Shown here: positions 1 through 8,390 of the stretch, piece after piece
Numbering within the stretch: position 1 is the stretch's first letter
Layout: the number at the start of each line of letters is the position of its first letter
DNA from: Pseudoalteromonas sp. EB27
GTDB taxonomy: Bacteria > Pseudomonadota > Gammaproteobacteria > Enterobacterales > Alteromonadaceae
Assembly (NCBI RefSeq): GCF_001974875.1
Contig: NZ_MTQD01000003.1
Coordinates: 62,001-126,000, forward strand
Reading direction: 5' to 3'
Length of the DNA stretch: 64,000 bases
Made by a program: the position numbers and the translations under genes
The notes under the pieces: model-generated
The model's input: only the letters and a program-made list of their open reading frames with translations
Databases searched by the model: none
What the model was told of the DNA's origin: nothing

Positions 1-246
1 ACCTTTTAAATGCAAGCTTAGCCAATTTAACTCGTTAATAGGGGAGATGTTATCAAACCCAGCTTCTATATGAACAAGCCCTACGAGTTCAAAGTCAGTA
101 CTTTGAACTAGTTGCTGTGCACTTACTGGCTGTTTTATTTTTTCTAAATTTGGCCACGCTGGTGGGTTAGCACCTTGTAGCCATGAGTATTGACCTTCTA
201 CTAAATTAAAAAAGTGTACGTGTGGGTCAATAATTTTTAGGCTCAT
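1..246 (-). CDS. amidohydrolase-family (TIM-barrel) hydrolase, N-terminal part only
   Basis: The gene starts at 246 and runs off the left edge, so only the first 82 residues are visible. They read MSLKIIDPHVHFF at the N-terminus; the HxH pair (PHVHF) right after the first beta strand is the metal-binding start of amidohydrolase_2 / COG3618 hydrolases, a family that includes L-fuconolactonase and related sugar lactonases. It lies just upstream of and in the same direction as a short-chain dehydrogenase is not correct in transcription order: the dehydrogenase (start 999) is transcribed first and this gene follows 24 bp later, so the two probably form an operon. A sugar-acid or lactone catabolic role is inference from family and neighbour; the substrate cannot be read from this fragment. 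Confidence 0.7.
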   Translation of the reverse strand, partial: MSLKIIDPHVHFFNLVEGQYSWLQGANPPAWPNLEKIKQPVSAQQLVQSTDFELVGLVHIEAGFDNISPINELNWLSLHLKG

Positions 247-270
247 TGCGCATTACTCATTGAACAGTCT

Positions 271-999
271 TCATTGTGCAGTGTAGCCACCGTCTATGCT
301 TTGTAGGCTGCCAGTAATAAAGCTGGCATCGTCGCTTGCTAAAAAGCTCACAAGAGCAGCAACTTCGTCGGCTTGACCTAATCGGTTAAGCGGTTGCAGA
401 CTTGCTTCCTCGGCAACTATTTCAGCTTTGTTTGCGCCACTTTTTGCACAGTACGCATCTATTGCGTTATGAAAAAGCGGAGTTTCTATTGTGCCTGGGC
501 ATACCGCATTTGCTCTAATATTAAAACTCGCGTAATCAAGCGCTGTTGTTTTAGCCATTGAAGCAAGGGCATGTTTTGTTAGGTTATACGCAAAAGAGTT
601 TTGCTTACCTATAATTGCCTGATCGGAAGCGACTAATATAATAGCGCCGCTATTTTGCGCTTTCATGCTTGGCAATACGCTTTGTACAGCGGCATAGGCG
701 CCTTTAACATTAAGCGCAAAAAGTGCATCGAGAGTTTGCTCGTCGGTGCTTTCTATATTTGCGCTTAAGTGTTTACCAGCATTAGAAACAAGTACATCAA
801 TACGTTGGCTTTGTTCACAGATAGCGTTGATACAGTTGCGTACCGCCGATACATCACTTACATCACACTGATGAAATATACCGATTTCGCTTAGCTCTAT
901 ATCAAGGTTATGTACTTCATAGCCATTGTTTAGCAAACGCTTTACTACGGCTAGGCCAATACCTTTTGTGCCACCTGTAACTACTGCAACTTTAGACAT
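271..999 (-). CDS. short-chain dehydrogenase/reductase (SDR), NAD(P)-dependent
   Basis: A 242-residue classical SDR of cytoplasmic oxidoreductase type. Seen in the protein: the dinucleotide-binding TGGTKGIG motif at residues 8-15, NAG at 73-75, and the catalytic tetrad Asn97, Ser125, Tyr138 and Lys142 (YNLTK). Asp33 after the second beta strand favours NAD over NADP, which is inference. The start has a good Shine-Dalgarno (AAGGAAG) at proper distance. The stop lies 24 bp before the amidohydrolase start, suggesting a two-gene catabolic operon; in sugar-acid pathways such as L-fucose oxidation an SDR and a COG3618 lactonase occur together, but the substrate here is not established. Length and motif set are complete. 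Confidence 0.85.
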   Translation of the reverse strand: MSKVAVVTGGTKGIGLAVVKRLLNNGYEVHNLDIELSEIGIFHQCDVSDVSAVRNCINAICEQSQRIDVLVSNAGKHLSANIESTDEQTLDALFALNVKGAYAAVQSVLPSMKAQNSGAIILVASDQAIIGKQNSFAYNLTKHALASMAKTTALDYASFNIRANAVCPGTIETPLFHNAIDAYCAKSGANKAEIVAEEASLQPLNRLGQADEVAALVSFLASDDASFITGSLQSIDGGYTAQ

Positions 1000-1020
1000 A
1001 CTTACTTCCTTTATTGCTAA

Positions 1021-1509
1021 CTAGTGAGAGTGACCACAGCCGCCTTCAGCGTGCACGTGTCCGTGAGAAACTTCTTCACTTGTTGCTTCACGTACCGATA
1101 TAACTTCAACGTCAAACGTTAGCGTTTTACCAGCAAATGGGTGGTTTAAATCACAATCTGCGTTAAAACGACCAACCTTAACTATAGTAACCTGATGACG
1201 ACCTTGGTTAGAGCTAACCATTGCTGTCATACCTGGTTTCCATACTTTAACGTCGCCTTGTAGATGCTTAAGCGGAATGCGTTGAATTAAGTCATCAACA
1301 CGCTCGCCGTATGATTCACTTGGCTCTAGAGTTACACTAAATTTTTCGCCTGCTTCTTTACCTTCAAGTGCTTTTTCTAAACCAGGAAGCATGCCTTCGC
1401 TGCCATGAATGTAAGTAAGTGGCGCTTCGTTTGTGCTACTTTCTATTTGCTCGCCCGCTTCGCTAAGGGTGTAATGAAATTCAACCGCTGAATTTTTGCT
1501 AATTTGCAT
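1021..1509 (-). CDS. slyD: FKBP-type peptidyl-prolyl isomerase, SlyD-like
   Basis: A 162-residue cytoplasmic peptidyl-prolyl cis-trans isomerase and chaperone. The N-terminal part (about 1-70) carries the FKBP signature with YIHGSEGMLPGLEKAL, followed by the insert-in-flap chaperone segment (about 70-130) and return to the FKBP strand. The C-terminus is short but metal-binding in character, HGHVHAEGGCGHSH, with five His and one Cys, as in SlyD proteins that bind nickel and feed hydrogenase maturation in enterobacteria. Here no hydrogenase genes are visible, so general folding and metal handling is the safer reading. An AGAG ribosome site precedes the ATG. It sits between the SDR gene and an MltD-like gene, both in the same direction. 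Confidence 0.88.
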   Translation of the reverse strand: MQISKNSAVEFHYTLSEAGEQIESSTNEAPLTYIHGSEGMLPGLEKALEGKEAGEKFSVTLEPSESYGERVDDLIQRIPLKHLQGDVKVWKPGMTAMVSSNQGRHQVTIVKVGRFNADCDLNHPFAGKTLTFDVEVISVREATSEEVSHGHVHAEGGCGHSH

Positions 1510-1575
1510 GCTTGTCTCTTCAAATAATAACTATGTTAGGGCGCAATTTTACGCGAAATATACTTGTTTATAAAC

Positions 1576-3054
1576 TTAACGTGGCTGATTTAGTGTTTTT
1601 TGTAAATTTAGCAGAAAATCTTTTTTTGTTGGGGCTGCTTTTTGCTTTTCAGCCTGTGGTATAAACAGTACTAATTGAGTGCCAGGCTTTAAAATACTTG
1701 ATGCAGAGAGTTTGTTCCATTTTGCCAAGTCGCTATGGGGTACATCGTAAAGTTGACTTATACTCCAAAGGCTATCGCCCGACTTAACTTCGTAATCTAT
1801 TTCAATGGTGGGAATCGCAATCTCTTGGTGTTCTAAATAAGGGCTAATTTTGTAATCAACAGTTAATGTGCTTGGCAGGGTTTTAGGTTGTCCAACTAAT
1901 AACTTTTCTCCAACGCCTATTAAATTATTATTTTTGTTATTAAGTTGTTTTAAAGCTTTTACCGACATACTAAAACGTCTAGCGATACCGTAAAGCGTGT
2001 CGTTTTGTTTAACGATGTACTCTCCAGCAAAGTTTGATTTAAAAAACTGACTTTTTAATAAAGCCTCTTGCCCTATAGGAAGCAGTAAAGTATGCGGCCC
2101 GTTAGGTGAGCTTTGATTTTTTAAATATCCCTGATTAATCGCGTGTAACTGCTTTGAACCTATACCAGAGAGCTTAGCGATGACTGAAAAGTCGAACTGC
2201 TGGCCTATATTCATTTGTGTGGTAAATGGCTTATATGCAAGCTTTGGGCGTTTAATGCCCTTTTGTGGGTGCTTAACTAAATAGCTTAAAGCGAGTAACT
2301 TGGGTACGTAGTCGGCGGTTTCTTTTGGTAGACTAAGTGACCAGTAATCGGTGCTTTTACCGCGTTTTTTGTTTTTTTCGATTGCGCGTTTAACGCGGCC
2401 CTCACCACTGTTATAAGCAGCCAAAGCATGTAGCCAATTACTATCAAAGCGTTTGTGTAAGTAGCTTAAGTAATCAAGTGCAGCATCGGTTGAAGCAAGT
2501 ACGTCTTGGCGACCGTCGTACCATTGGTCTGACTTAACTCCAAAGTGATGCGCTGTTGCGCCAACTAACTGCCAAACACCAACAGCTTGCTGTGATGAGG
2601 CTATCGTTGGTCTAAAATCGCTTTCTACAAATGGTAGTAATGCGAGCTCCATAGGTAATTGCTTTTGCTCAATTTTTTTTACGATGTGATACAGGTAAGG
2701 CGCTGCGCGTTTGCTCACAGTTTGTAAGTAGTTAGGTTGCTTTGCGTACCAGCTGATACGCTTTTTTAACGCGCGATTTTGATAAACCGTAAAGTGTAGA
2801 TTGTTGGCTATATGCACCCACAGATCGGTGGTTTTTGGTGGGCGCTTTTTTACGATTGTTTTTTTGAATTGAAGTGGCGTAACGTGCTCACTAACTTGGG
2901 GCGTTTGAGCTACTTCATCATCAGTATCATAAGTATAGTCAGGCTCAAAATGAGTAAATATTTGTGGAGCTTCTAGTGGTTCTTGCTCCGTTGATTGACA
3001 ACCAAATAACAAAATACCCAAACAACATAAAACCAAACTGCGCATAGTGATCAC
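1576..3054 (-). CDS. mltD: membrane-bound lytic murein transglycosylase D-like lipoprotein
   Basis: A 492-residue outer-membrane lipoprotein that cleaves the glycan strands of peptidoglycan to 1,6-anhydro ends. Seen: a signal peptide ending in the lipobox LFGC (Cys19), an SLT domain at about 115-260 with the catalytic glutamate at Glu144 (FVESDF) and the AAYNSGEGRV motif, and two LysM repeats at about 341-388 and 420-467 that bind peptidoglycan. The usual MltD architecture is the same, with one to three LysM. The GTG at 3054 lies 10 nt from AGGA; an ATG at 3045 is an alternative start that would still keep the lipobox. Neighbours on both sides run in the same direction but are spaced as separate units. 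Confidence 0.88.
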   Translation of the reverse strand: MITMRSLVLCCLGILLFGCQSTEQEPLEAPQIFTHFEPDYTYDTDDEVAQTPQVSEHVTPLQFKKTIVKKRPPKTTDLWVHIANNLHFTVYQNRALKKRISWYAKQPNYLQTVSKRAAPYLYHIVKKIEQKQLPMELALLPFVESDFRPTIASSQQAVGVWQLVGATAHHFGVKSDQWYDGRQDVLASTDAALDYLSYLHKRFDSNWLHALAAYNSGEGRVKRAIEKNKKRGKSTDYWSLSLPKETADYVPKLLALSYLVKHPQKGIKRPKLAYKPFTTQMNIGQQFDFSVIAKLSGIGSKQLHAINQGYLKNQSSPNGPHTLLLPIGQEALLKSQFFKSNFAGEYIVKQNDTLYGIARRFSMSVKALKQLNNKNNNLIGVGEKLLVGQPKTLPSTLTVDYKISPYLEHQEIAIPTIEIDYEVKSGDSLWSISQLYDVPHSDLAKWNKLSASSILKPGTQLVLFIPQAEKQKAAPTKKDFLLNLQKTLNQPR

Positions 3055-3100
3055 TTTTGTAAATTCCTTTTATTATTTTAACACAATCCGTTGTGTTGAG

Positions 3101-4123
3101 TTATTCTGCGCTTTTTGCGCGATTTAGGCCAGCTTGTAAAAAGAAGTTGCTCGATTTTATATTAAGCGCTTCTTGTTTATAAGGCTCAATAACTGATTCA
3201 GGAAACGACAGCATTAACTGCTCAATACTTTGATCTTTATTGTTTTTAACGTGCTCTGTTATGGCTGTTAAAAATGATAGAGGCTGTTTCAGTTGCTCTT
3301 TTGTTAATGTACCGCCGTGCCCAGGTAAAATAATAGTGAGCTTTTCGTCGTTAATATATTGCTTAAGCAACGCTTGCCAACTTTTAAGTTCACCGTGTCC
3401 AGGGTAAGGAAGCCAGTCAACGATATCGCCACCAATCAGCACACTGCCATTATTAGTAGTAATAGTTAAATCGCCGTTAGTATGGGCTTGCTGCGGCTTA
3501 AGCGTTACCTCAAAATCACCAAGGTCGATAACTTTACGACTATCAATTACTATTTTGGGTTTGCTAAGCTGATACTCCTGCCAGCGAAAAAGTCGTTTTT
3601 TTGCAAGTTCTAACTTATTTCGCCATTTAGCTTGCTCTTCTTTGGGCACATTCGCTAATCGTTGGTAGCTCAGCTCAATGCTCTTTTCATAGGTGTCTAG
3701 TTTGTCGGTATATGCTGTTTGATAAAGGTTAAAATTTTTATTTACCTGCTGATGGACAATGAGCTTAGCACCTGGATAAAAATTTTGCATAACCGCCATA
3801 CCTAGCAAGTGATCGTCATGGTAGTGGGTAGCCACTAAATAGCATAAGGGTGTTTTAAGGCGCTTCTTTAAATCTTCAGCAAGTTGTTCAACTGCGGCAA
3901 AATTGGCGCTCGTATCAACAAGTAGGGCACATTTTTCGCCTTCAATTAATACTTGGTTAGAGTCGTAAAAGCGAAGCTTGTCTTGTTGCTTTAAAAACTG
4001 AATATGAGGGTTTATTGTATTCCAAGTGACGGCAGCATAGGTGCTAGGTACTATTGATAATAAAGTGCATGCTAATAGTAAGTGCTTACATGAAGAGGCT
4101 ATGTTTGAAATTTTTAACTTCAT
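3101..4123 (-). CDS. secreted metallo-beta-lactamase-fold hydrolase
   Basis: A 340-residue exported protein with a signal peptide ending near VPSTYAA (residue 31). The metallo-beta-lactamase fold is shown by HxHxDH at 100-105 (THYHDDH), the later AHTNGD, the GGDIVDWLP segment that supplies the bridging aspartate, and LPGHGG that supplies the last histidine, so two metal sites look intact. It resembles class B-type fold hydrolases of the quinoprotein-relay or SoxH-like kind more than a true carbapenemase; antibiotic resistance should not be assumed. About 60 residues in the middle (about 140-195) are charged and lysine-rich, an insertion often seen in such hydrolases. The substrate is not known. 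It follows zapA after a bidirectional terminator. Confidence 0.75.
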   Translation of the reverse strand: MKLKISNIASSCKHLLLACTLLSIVPSTYAAVTWNTINPHIQFLKQQDKLRFYDSNQVLIEGEKCALLVDTSANFAAVEQLAEDLKKRLKTPLCYLVATHYHDDHLLGMAVMQNFYPGAKLIVHQQVNKNFNLYQTAYTDKLDTYEKSIELSYQRLANVPKEEQAKWRNKLELAKKRLFRWQEYQLSKPKIVIDSRKVIDLGDFEVTLKPQQAHTNGDLTITTNNGSVLIGGDIVDWLPYPGHGELKSWQALLKQYINDEKLTIILPGHGGTLTKEQLKQPLSFLTAITEHVKNNKDQSIEQLMLSFPESVIEPYKQEALNIKSSNFFLQAGLNRAKSAE

Positions 4124-4165
4124 TTATTATCTCTACGCTGATGTTTAATTACTTTAATAATAAAC

Positions 4166-4188
4166 AAAAAGCGCAGTATGCGCTTTTT
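4166..4188. terminator. bidirectional rho-independent terminator after zapA
   Basis: Perfect 10-bp arms AAAAAGCGCA / TGCGCTTTTT around a GTA loop. The T-run on the minus strand ends zapA, whose stop codon overlaps the stem. Confidence 0.85.
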
Positions 4189-4492
4189 ATTTTTGGTGTT
4201 TGGGGTCATTTGCCAAATGCTGACTGAGTTTATCAATCAATTGGTCTTGATGCTGTTGTTCAACTGTAGCCTGTGTTTTTGCTTCTAGCAATTCGTGGCT
4301 TAAGTTTAATGCTGCCATTAGTAGGGCTTTTTGATCGTTTCTAACGGTTGAGCGTTGCTTCATTTGCTCAACTAAGTCATTTAGATTTTTAGCTGCTGCT
4401 ATTAATGCATCTTCCTGCCCTTCAGGGCAAGCAAATTGCTGCTCTTTACCTAGCAACTCAACAGTGACCCGCTGGTTTTGCAGCTCAGACAT
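4187..4492 (-). CDS. zapA: cell division protein ZapA
   Basis: A 101-residue protein that binds FtsZ and bundles protofilaments at the division ring. The N-terminal half carries the ZapA fold (RVTVELLGKEQQFACP, then a helix with DLVEQMK), and the second half is a coiled coil for dimerisation and tetramerisation, ending in a charged tail. Length is normal for the family. Its ATG overlaps the stop of the upstream ZapB-like gene by one base (TAATG), so the two are translationally coupled. In enterobacteria zapA is followed by the 6S RNA gene and ygfA; neither is visible here, as a terminator and a metallo-hydrolase gene follow directly. Confidence 0.9.
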   Translation of the reverse strand: MSELQNQRVTVELLGKEQQFACPEGQEDALIAAAKNLNDLVEQMKQRSTVRNDQKALLMAALNLSHELLEAKTQATVEQQHQDQLIDKLSQHLANDPKHQK

Positions 4493-4734
4493 TAGCTAGC
4501 CTGTTGTGCGCTTTGTAACTTATCAAGAAGACCAGATAAAGTAGTGCTGGCATCTTTTTGCTTTTCTTCATTTTCTAAAGCTTCAAGTTGTAGCAATTCG
4601 TTGTCATCGCTTAGTTTAGTGTTCTGTTCTTTTAAAGTAACAACATCTGTTTGTAATTGGTTATTACGTTCGATTAAAGAATCGATCAGTTGTTCGAGTT
4701 GTTGAAGAGTAGTGTTATTCATAAAGGCGCTCAT
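4492..4734 (-). CDS. ZapB-like coiled-coil protein (TIGR02449 family)
   Basis: A small protein of about 76-80 residues made almost wholly of one coiled coil with heptad leucines (LEQLIDSLIERNNQLQ, then repeating E/L/K/Q blocks). Small coiled-coil proteins of the TIGR02449 type sit just upstream of zapA in many gammaproteobacteria and are thought to act in division like ZapB. Three in-frame ATGs are possible at 4758, 4734 and 4722; the conserved part begins at the last (MNNTTLQQLEQL), and the first has no ribosome site, so 4734 or 4722 is preferred. The stop overlaps the zapA start by one base. Function is inferred from position and structure. Confidence 0.75.
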   Translation of the reverse strand: MSAFMNNTTLQQLEQLIDSLIERNNQLQTDVVTLKEQNTKLSDDNELLQLEALENEEKQKDASTTLSGLLDKLQSAQQAS

Positions 4735-4960
4735 ATAACTGTAATTAATGTCATGCAAATGTAAAGCAAAGTGTGTTGATTTGCCAGCATTTACGGTGGT
4801 TTTAGCTGATTTTTCTTCTTCATTAAGGGATAATTCAGCATATGAGCTTTTTCATTCAGAAATGGTTCACTTAAACACTCTCTTATCTTGGTGTAAGTTG
4901 CCAAAGCCTAGTGCTTATGGTTCACTTACGATATTAAATTGCGTATGGCGAAAATAAATA

Positions 4961-5800
4961 ATGCTTAGTTACAGACACTCATTTCATGCGGGTAATCCTG
5001 CCGATGTGCTTAAACATTTAGTACTGGCACAAGTGCTAAATTATCAAACAATTAAAGATAAACCGCTTGATTATATAGACACACATTCAGGTGCTGGCTT
5101 CTTTGAACTTGCAGCTGCCGATGCGCAAAAAACGCAAGAGTATCAAGATGGTATTGAAAAACTTTGGCAACATAAAAGTGAGCATGCTGAGCTTAATAAA
5201 TACATTGAATTAATTAAGTCATTTAACGACACTGACGAACTTGCGTTTTATCCGGGTTCACCAAAAATTGCAGAACATTTTTTGCGCCGCCAAGATAAGG
5301 GTTGGTTTTTTGAACTGCACCCGCGCGATTTATTATTACTTGAAGAAAACATGCAAGGTAAGCGATCTATTCGTGTACGTGGAGAGGATGGTTTTGCAGG
5401 TTTAGTTGGTTTATTACCACCAGCATCTCGCAGAGCGTGTGTGTTAATTGACCCTCCATACGAAATTAAAGATGACTACGAAACGGTTATAAAAACCTTA
5501 GTTAAAGCTCATCAGCGTTTTGCTACAGGTACTTACATGATTTGGTATCCGGTTGTAGACAGAGAACGCATTGATAATATGGAACAGGGCTTAATTGACT
5601 CAGGAATGCGCAACATTCAGTTATTTGAATTAGGCACTGAAGCGGATACTGACGTACATGGTATGACAGCATCGGGCATGATTGTAATTAATCCTCCGTG
5701 GAAGCTAAAGCAAACAATGGATGCAATAATGCCTGAACTTGTTAGTTTGTTAAGTGAGCCAAGTGGTTTTTACAGAAGTGAGCAACTCGTTGATGAGTAA
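4961..5800 (+). CDS. rlmJ: 23S rRNA (adenine2030-N6)-methyltransferase RlmJ
   Basis: A 279-residue S-adenosylmethionine-dependent enzyme that methylates A2030 of 23S rRNA. The N-terminus MLSYRHSFHAGNPADVLKH is the highly conserved family signature, THSGAG at 41-46 marks the cofactor site, and DPPY at 164-167 is the N6-adenine methyltransferase motif IV. The length equals that of the E. coli enzyme (about 280). It is transcribed away from the zapB-like/zapA pair, and a strong terminator follows 27 bp after the stop, so it is a single-gene unit. The ribosome site is weak. Nothing appears broken. Confidence 0.93.
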   Translation: MLSYRHSFHAGNPADVLKHLVLAQVLNYQTIKDKPLDYIDTHSGAGFFELAAADAQKTQEYQDGIEKLWQHKSEHAELNKYIELIKSFNDTDELAFYPGSPKIAEHFLRRQDKGWFFELHPRDLLLLEENMQGKRSIRVRGEDGFAGLVGLLPPASRRACVLIDPPYEIKDDYETVIKTLVKAHQRFATGTYMIWYPVVDRERIDNMEQGLIDSGMRNIQLFELGTEADTDVHGMTASGMIVINPPWKLKQTMDAIMPELVSLLSEPSGFYRSEQLVDE

Positions 5801-5827
5801 CTTTAAATAGCGCTTATAACGAATAAT

Positions 5828-5854
5828 AAAATGCCCAGCTTTGCTGGGCATTTT
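5828..5854. terminator. rho-independent terminator after rlmJ
   Basis: Perfect 12-bp arms AAAATGCCCAGC / GCTGGGCATTTT with a TTT loop. It can serve rlmJ and, on the other strand, the META-domain gene. Confidence 0.88.
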
Positions 5855-5905
5855 ATTTAAAATCAATACGAATATGTTAGGTAATATATATGAGGGAGCT
5901 AAATA

Positions 5906-6724
5906 TTAATTAAAATAAACCGCACTAAAAGTAGCAAGCGTATTACCGCGACTGTTTTTAAGTTTTAGTGATTCACCTGTTATTTCCCACTTTGAAGTTT
6001 TGCTAAGTACGTCAGACATAGCCGCTTCTTGGCTCATATTATCCGAGCACATCTTTTTTGTACTTGCTAGCTGACTAAGTGTAATTGTTTGCTGCTCGGT
6101 ACTATAGCTTCCGCTAAAATTATTACAGCCTAAAAAGCCATTAACGCGGTGGTCTTTATTGAACTGAATGAACGGTTCTTTAGTTGTAACATTCACAGTT
6201 TGAGCATTTATTGTTATTGCTTTCCAGTAAGTATTTGTGAGTGTTACATCGGGTTTATGAGTCGACACTTTTGAAAGCTCAATTTTATAGGGGGTAGTTA
6301 ACTGTGATTCTGTAAACGGGTCGTGATTTGTTGTACTTGTGTAAAGCACTTTGTCTTTATTTATAATTCTGGCGCTTAGGCTATAGCGATGTTTACCGCT
6401 AATTTTGCTGGCATCATAAATTAGCTCAACGGTAAATGGCGGGGCTTGGGTAACATCAATCACTTCTTGTGTGATTATATCGGCTTTTACATCCATTTTA
6501 GATACATTGGAAAGCGTAACTATTAATTGCGAGCCAGGGCGAAGCATACTGCGATCTTTGTAGCTAACTTGAATAGTTAGGGTAGATATTGCTTTTGCTT
6601 GCTCTGTATTTTCAGTTGGCTTAGTTTGCTCACCGCAGCCAGTTACTGCAAAAGCGCTAAGCGCCAATAAGCCAATCCCTGCAACTGCCTTTTTACGCGA
6701 AGATACTGCTTGATGCTTTTCCAT
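5906..6724 (-). CDS. YbaY-META (HslJ-like) domain lipoprotein
   Basis: A 272-residue predicted lipoprotein. Signal peptide with lipobox-like VTGC (Cys30) near residues 27-30; residues about 47-140 resemble the YbaY lipoprotein domain (STLTIQVSYKDRSMLRPGSQL, then a segment ending DPF); residues about 160-270 form a META/HslJ domain with TYWKAI, the FLGCNNFSGSY turn and the TKKMCSD motif, whose two cysteines probably pair. META proteins are linked to heat or novobiocin tolerance in E. coli (HslJ), but the biochemical role is not known. The fusion of both domains in one chain is a notable architecture. The gene faces rlmJ convergently across a shared terminator. Confidence 0.75.
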   Translation of the reverse strand: MEKHQAVSSRKKAVAGIGLLALSAFAVTGCGEQTKPTENTEQAKAISTLTIQVSYKDRSMLRPGSQLIVTLSNVSKMDVKADIITQEVIDVTQAPPFTVELIYDASKISGKHRYSLSARIINKDKVLYTSTTNHDPFTESQLTTPYKIELSKVSTHKPDVTLTNTYWKAITINAQTVNVTTKEPFIQFNKDHRVNGFLGCNNFSGSYSTEQQTITLSQLASTKKMCSDNMSQEAAMSDVLSKTSKWEITGESLKLKNSRGNTLATFSAVYFN

Positions 6725-6802
6725 GTTGGTTATCCTTACTCAATATTATGTCCTTAGTGTATTACCTAGTTACTTAATCATTCCTTAACTTATTTTAAAC
6801 AT

Positions 6803-6830
6803 AAAAAAAGGCGCATTAGCGCCTTTAATA
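6803..6830 (-). terminator. rho-independent terminator after the PhnA-like gene
   Basis: Stem AAAGGCGC / GCGCCTTT with a 4-nt loop (6807-6826), and a T-run on the minus strand made by the adenines at 6803-6809. Confidence 0.75.
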
Positions 6831-6845
6831 ATTAAAAACAAACGA

Positions 6846-7412
6846 TTATTTTTTAACAAACTTAGTTAAAATAACAATGCGCTGGCCGTCAACACGCCCT
6901 TCAATATGTTCAGGGTTGCTGGTTAGACCAATATTACGAACAGCTGTTCCACGTTTAGCGGTAAGGCTACTGCCTTTAACATCTAAGTCTTTAATTAGGG
7001 TAACAGTATCGCCTGCTTGAAGTACTACACCGTTGCTATCTACATGCCTTAAATCATCATCTTCGGCAAGTGCTTTTTTAGCCCACGTTAGCGTGTCTTC
7101 TTCAAGGTAAATCATGTCTAGCGCATCTTGTGCCCAGCCATTATCAGGCGCTAAACGCGAAAGCATTCTGTAAGCTACAACTTGTACTGCAGGAGTTTGG
7201 CTCCACATGCTATCGTTTAAACAGTGCCAATGTGTAGGCGTTATTTCGCTGTTATTCTCGATTTGATCTTTACATGTTTGACACGTATAAATGCATTTAT
7301 CTGAGTGGGTTTCAGTTACCGGTGGTACTTCATAAACAGATAAGTTCTCGGTGGCTGCACACAATTCACATTGATTACTACTACGTTCGATTAAGGCTTT
7401 TTCAATACTCAT
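6846..7412 (-). CDS. PhnA/YjdM-like zinc-ribbon protein
   Basis: A 188-residue cytoplasmic protein. Two CxxC pairs form an N-terminal zinc ribbon (CELC near residue 15 and CQTC near 40), a middle helical part follows, and the C-terminus is the conserved PhnA domain with VDSNGVVLQAGDTVTLIKDLDVKG and RGTAVRNI. Despite the name, PhnA/YjdM is not part of C-P lyase and its exact role is unclear. The start at 7412 (MSIEKAL, preceded by AAAGAG) is chosen over an upstream in-frame ATG at 7469, whose 19 extra residues do not look like protein of this family. The protein is longer than E. coli YjdM (about 110 residues) because of the extra middle part. Confidence 0.8.
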   Translation of the reverse strand: MSIEKALIERSSNQCELCAATENLSVYEVPPVTETHSDKCIYTCQTCKDQIENNSEITPTHWHCLNDSMWSQTPAVQVVAYRMLSRLAPDNGWAQDALDMIYLEEDTLTWAKKALAEDDDLRHVDSNGVVLQAGDTVTLIKDLDVKGSSLTAKRGTAVRNIGLTSNPEHIEGRVDGQRIVILTKFVKK

Positions 7413-7490
7413 GGGGCTCTTTCTGGTTCTGGTCGAGTTAACATTTGCTGCTATTATACTCCAAAACACGAGCTCTGCGCCATTAGTCCC

Positions 7491-8240
7491 TTAATTTTGT
7501 GTGGGTATATTGCTCATATACTTATCTTCAATACTTTTTATATAACCTTGAGTATGAAGGTTTTTAATTGCTAGGTTTATTTGTGGCAATAACTTTTTAT
7601 GTTTGCTCAATAAACGAATTCTTAAAAAACCATGGGAATGCTGTGCGCCAAATGTAATGTTTATCCCTAACTTTTTTGCCCAATATAGCGCAGTTAACTT
7701 GCCTGCTAGTGCAGCTTCTACGCGGTTTCTTGATAGAGCGGTCATAAGTTCTTTTTCGGATGGAAAGTCAACACGCTCAAAGGTGTTGTCATTAAAGTAA
7801 TAGTAACCTAGTACCGTTCCTATATTTTTACCCTTTAAGCTATCAGTGCTTTGCCAGTTCTGGGCATTTTGAGGAAGAGTAACAATCATTTCTGAAGCAT
7901 AAATAAGCGGCTCTGAAAAAACATAACGAGGATCATTTCTCTTACTCTTTGGCAGCCATTCTAATGAAATAACATCAAAATCGATTATTTCATCTTGTAA
8001 ATATTTGGTAATACGCTTTGTGGGTAGGTCGATATGAGAAGCTGCAATATTTGCATCATCGAGAATTTTTTCAATAATTTCGGGTAATACACCAGGCTTT
8101 TCTGGATCATTTGTATAATATGGATAATGACTACCTGACGCGCTAACATTATATTTGAGGGGAGTAGGATTAATGCTGGCATAGCTAGAAAATACAAATA
8201 GCAGAGGACTCAGTAGTAATAACCGAATAAAGTTAGCCAA
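7491..8240 (-). CDS. periplasmic solute-binding-like protein (SBP_bac_3 type)
   Basis: A 249-residue exported protein with a signal peptide (MANFIRLLLLSPLLFVFSSYAS). The rest follows the bilobed pattern of family 3 periplasmic binding proteins: GVLPEIIEKILDDANI in lobe one, SEPLIYASEMIVT at the hinge, LKGKNIGTVLGYYY in lobe two, and a C-terminal INLAIKNLHTQGYIKSIEDKY helix typical of the family. No permease or ATPase gene is near, so in Alteromonadales such orphan proteins may sense rather than import their ligand; that is inference. The ligand is unknown. It lies 78 bp upstream of the PhnA-like gene in the same direction and is divergent from the EAL-HDOD gene. Confidence 0.72.
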   Translation of the reverse strand: MANFIRLLLLSPLLFVFSSYASINPTPLKYNVSASGSHYPYYTNDPEKPGVLPEIIEKILDDANIAASHIDLPTKRITKYLQDEIIDFDVISLEWLPKSKRNDPRYVFSEPLIYASEMIVTLPQNAQNWQSTDSLKGKNIGTVLGYYYFNDNTFERVDFPSEKELMTALSRNRVEAALAGKLTALYWAKKLGINITFGAQHSHGFLRIRLLSKHKKLLPQINLAIKNLHTQGYIKSIEDKYMSNIPTQN

Positions 8241-8390
8241 ATCTCCACCTTTTATATTAATATTTTTATATTAGTGTTGTGTAATTTTAACATTTTTGCA
8301 ATGACGACTATGTTTATCTTATGCGAGTTGCATTAAAGTACACATATTATTGGCTGTTTTGCCATCTTTTATTTATAGGTTTAGAGCCAA

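Noticed and set aside
3101-4123. Metallo-beta-lactamase-fold protein as an antibiotic resistance gene.
   Set aside because: The fold is shared by many hydrolases, and the long charged insert and context do not suggest a carbapenemase.
4748-4957. Open frame of 69 codons before rlmJ on the plus strand.
   Set aside because: No family features or ribosome site; it covers the divergent promoter region and overlaps the start of the zapB-like gene.
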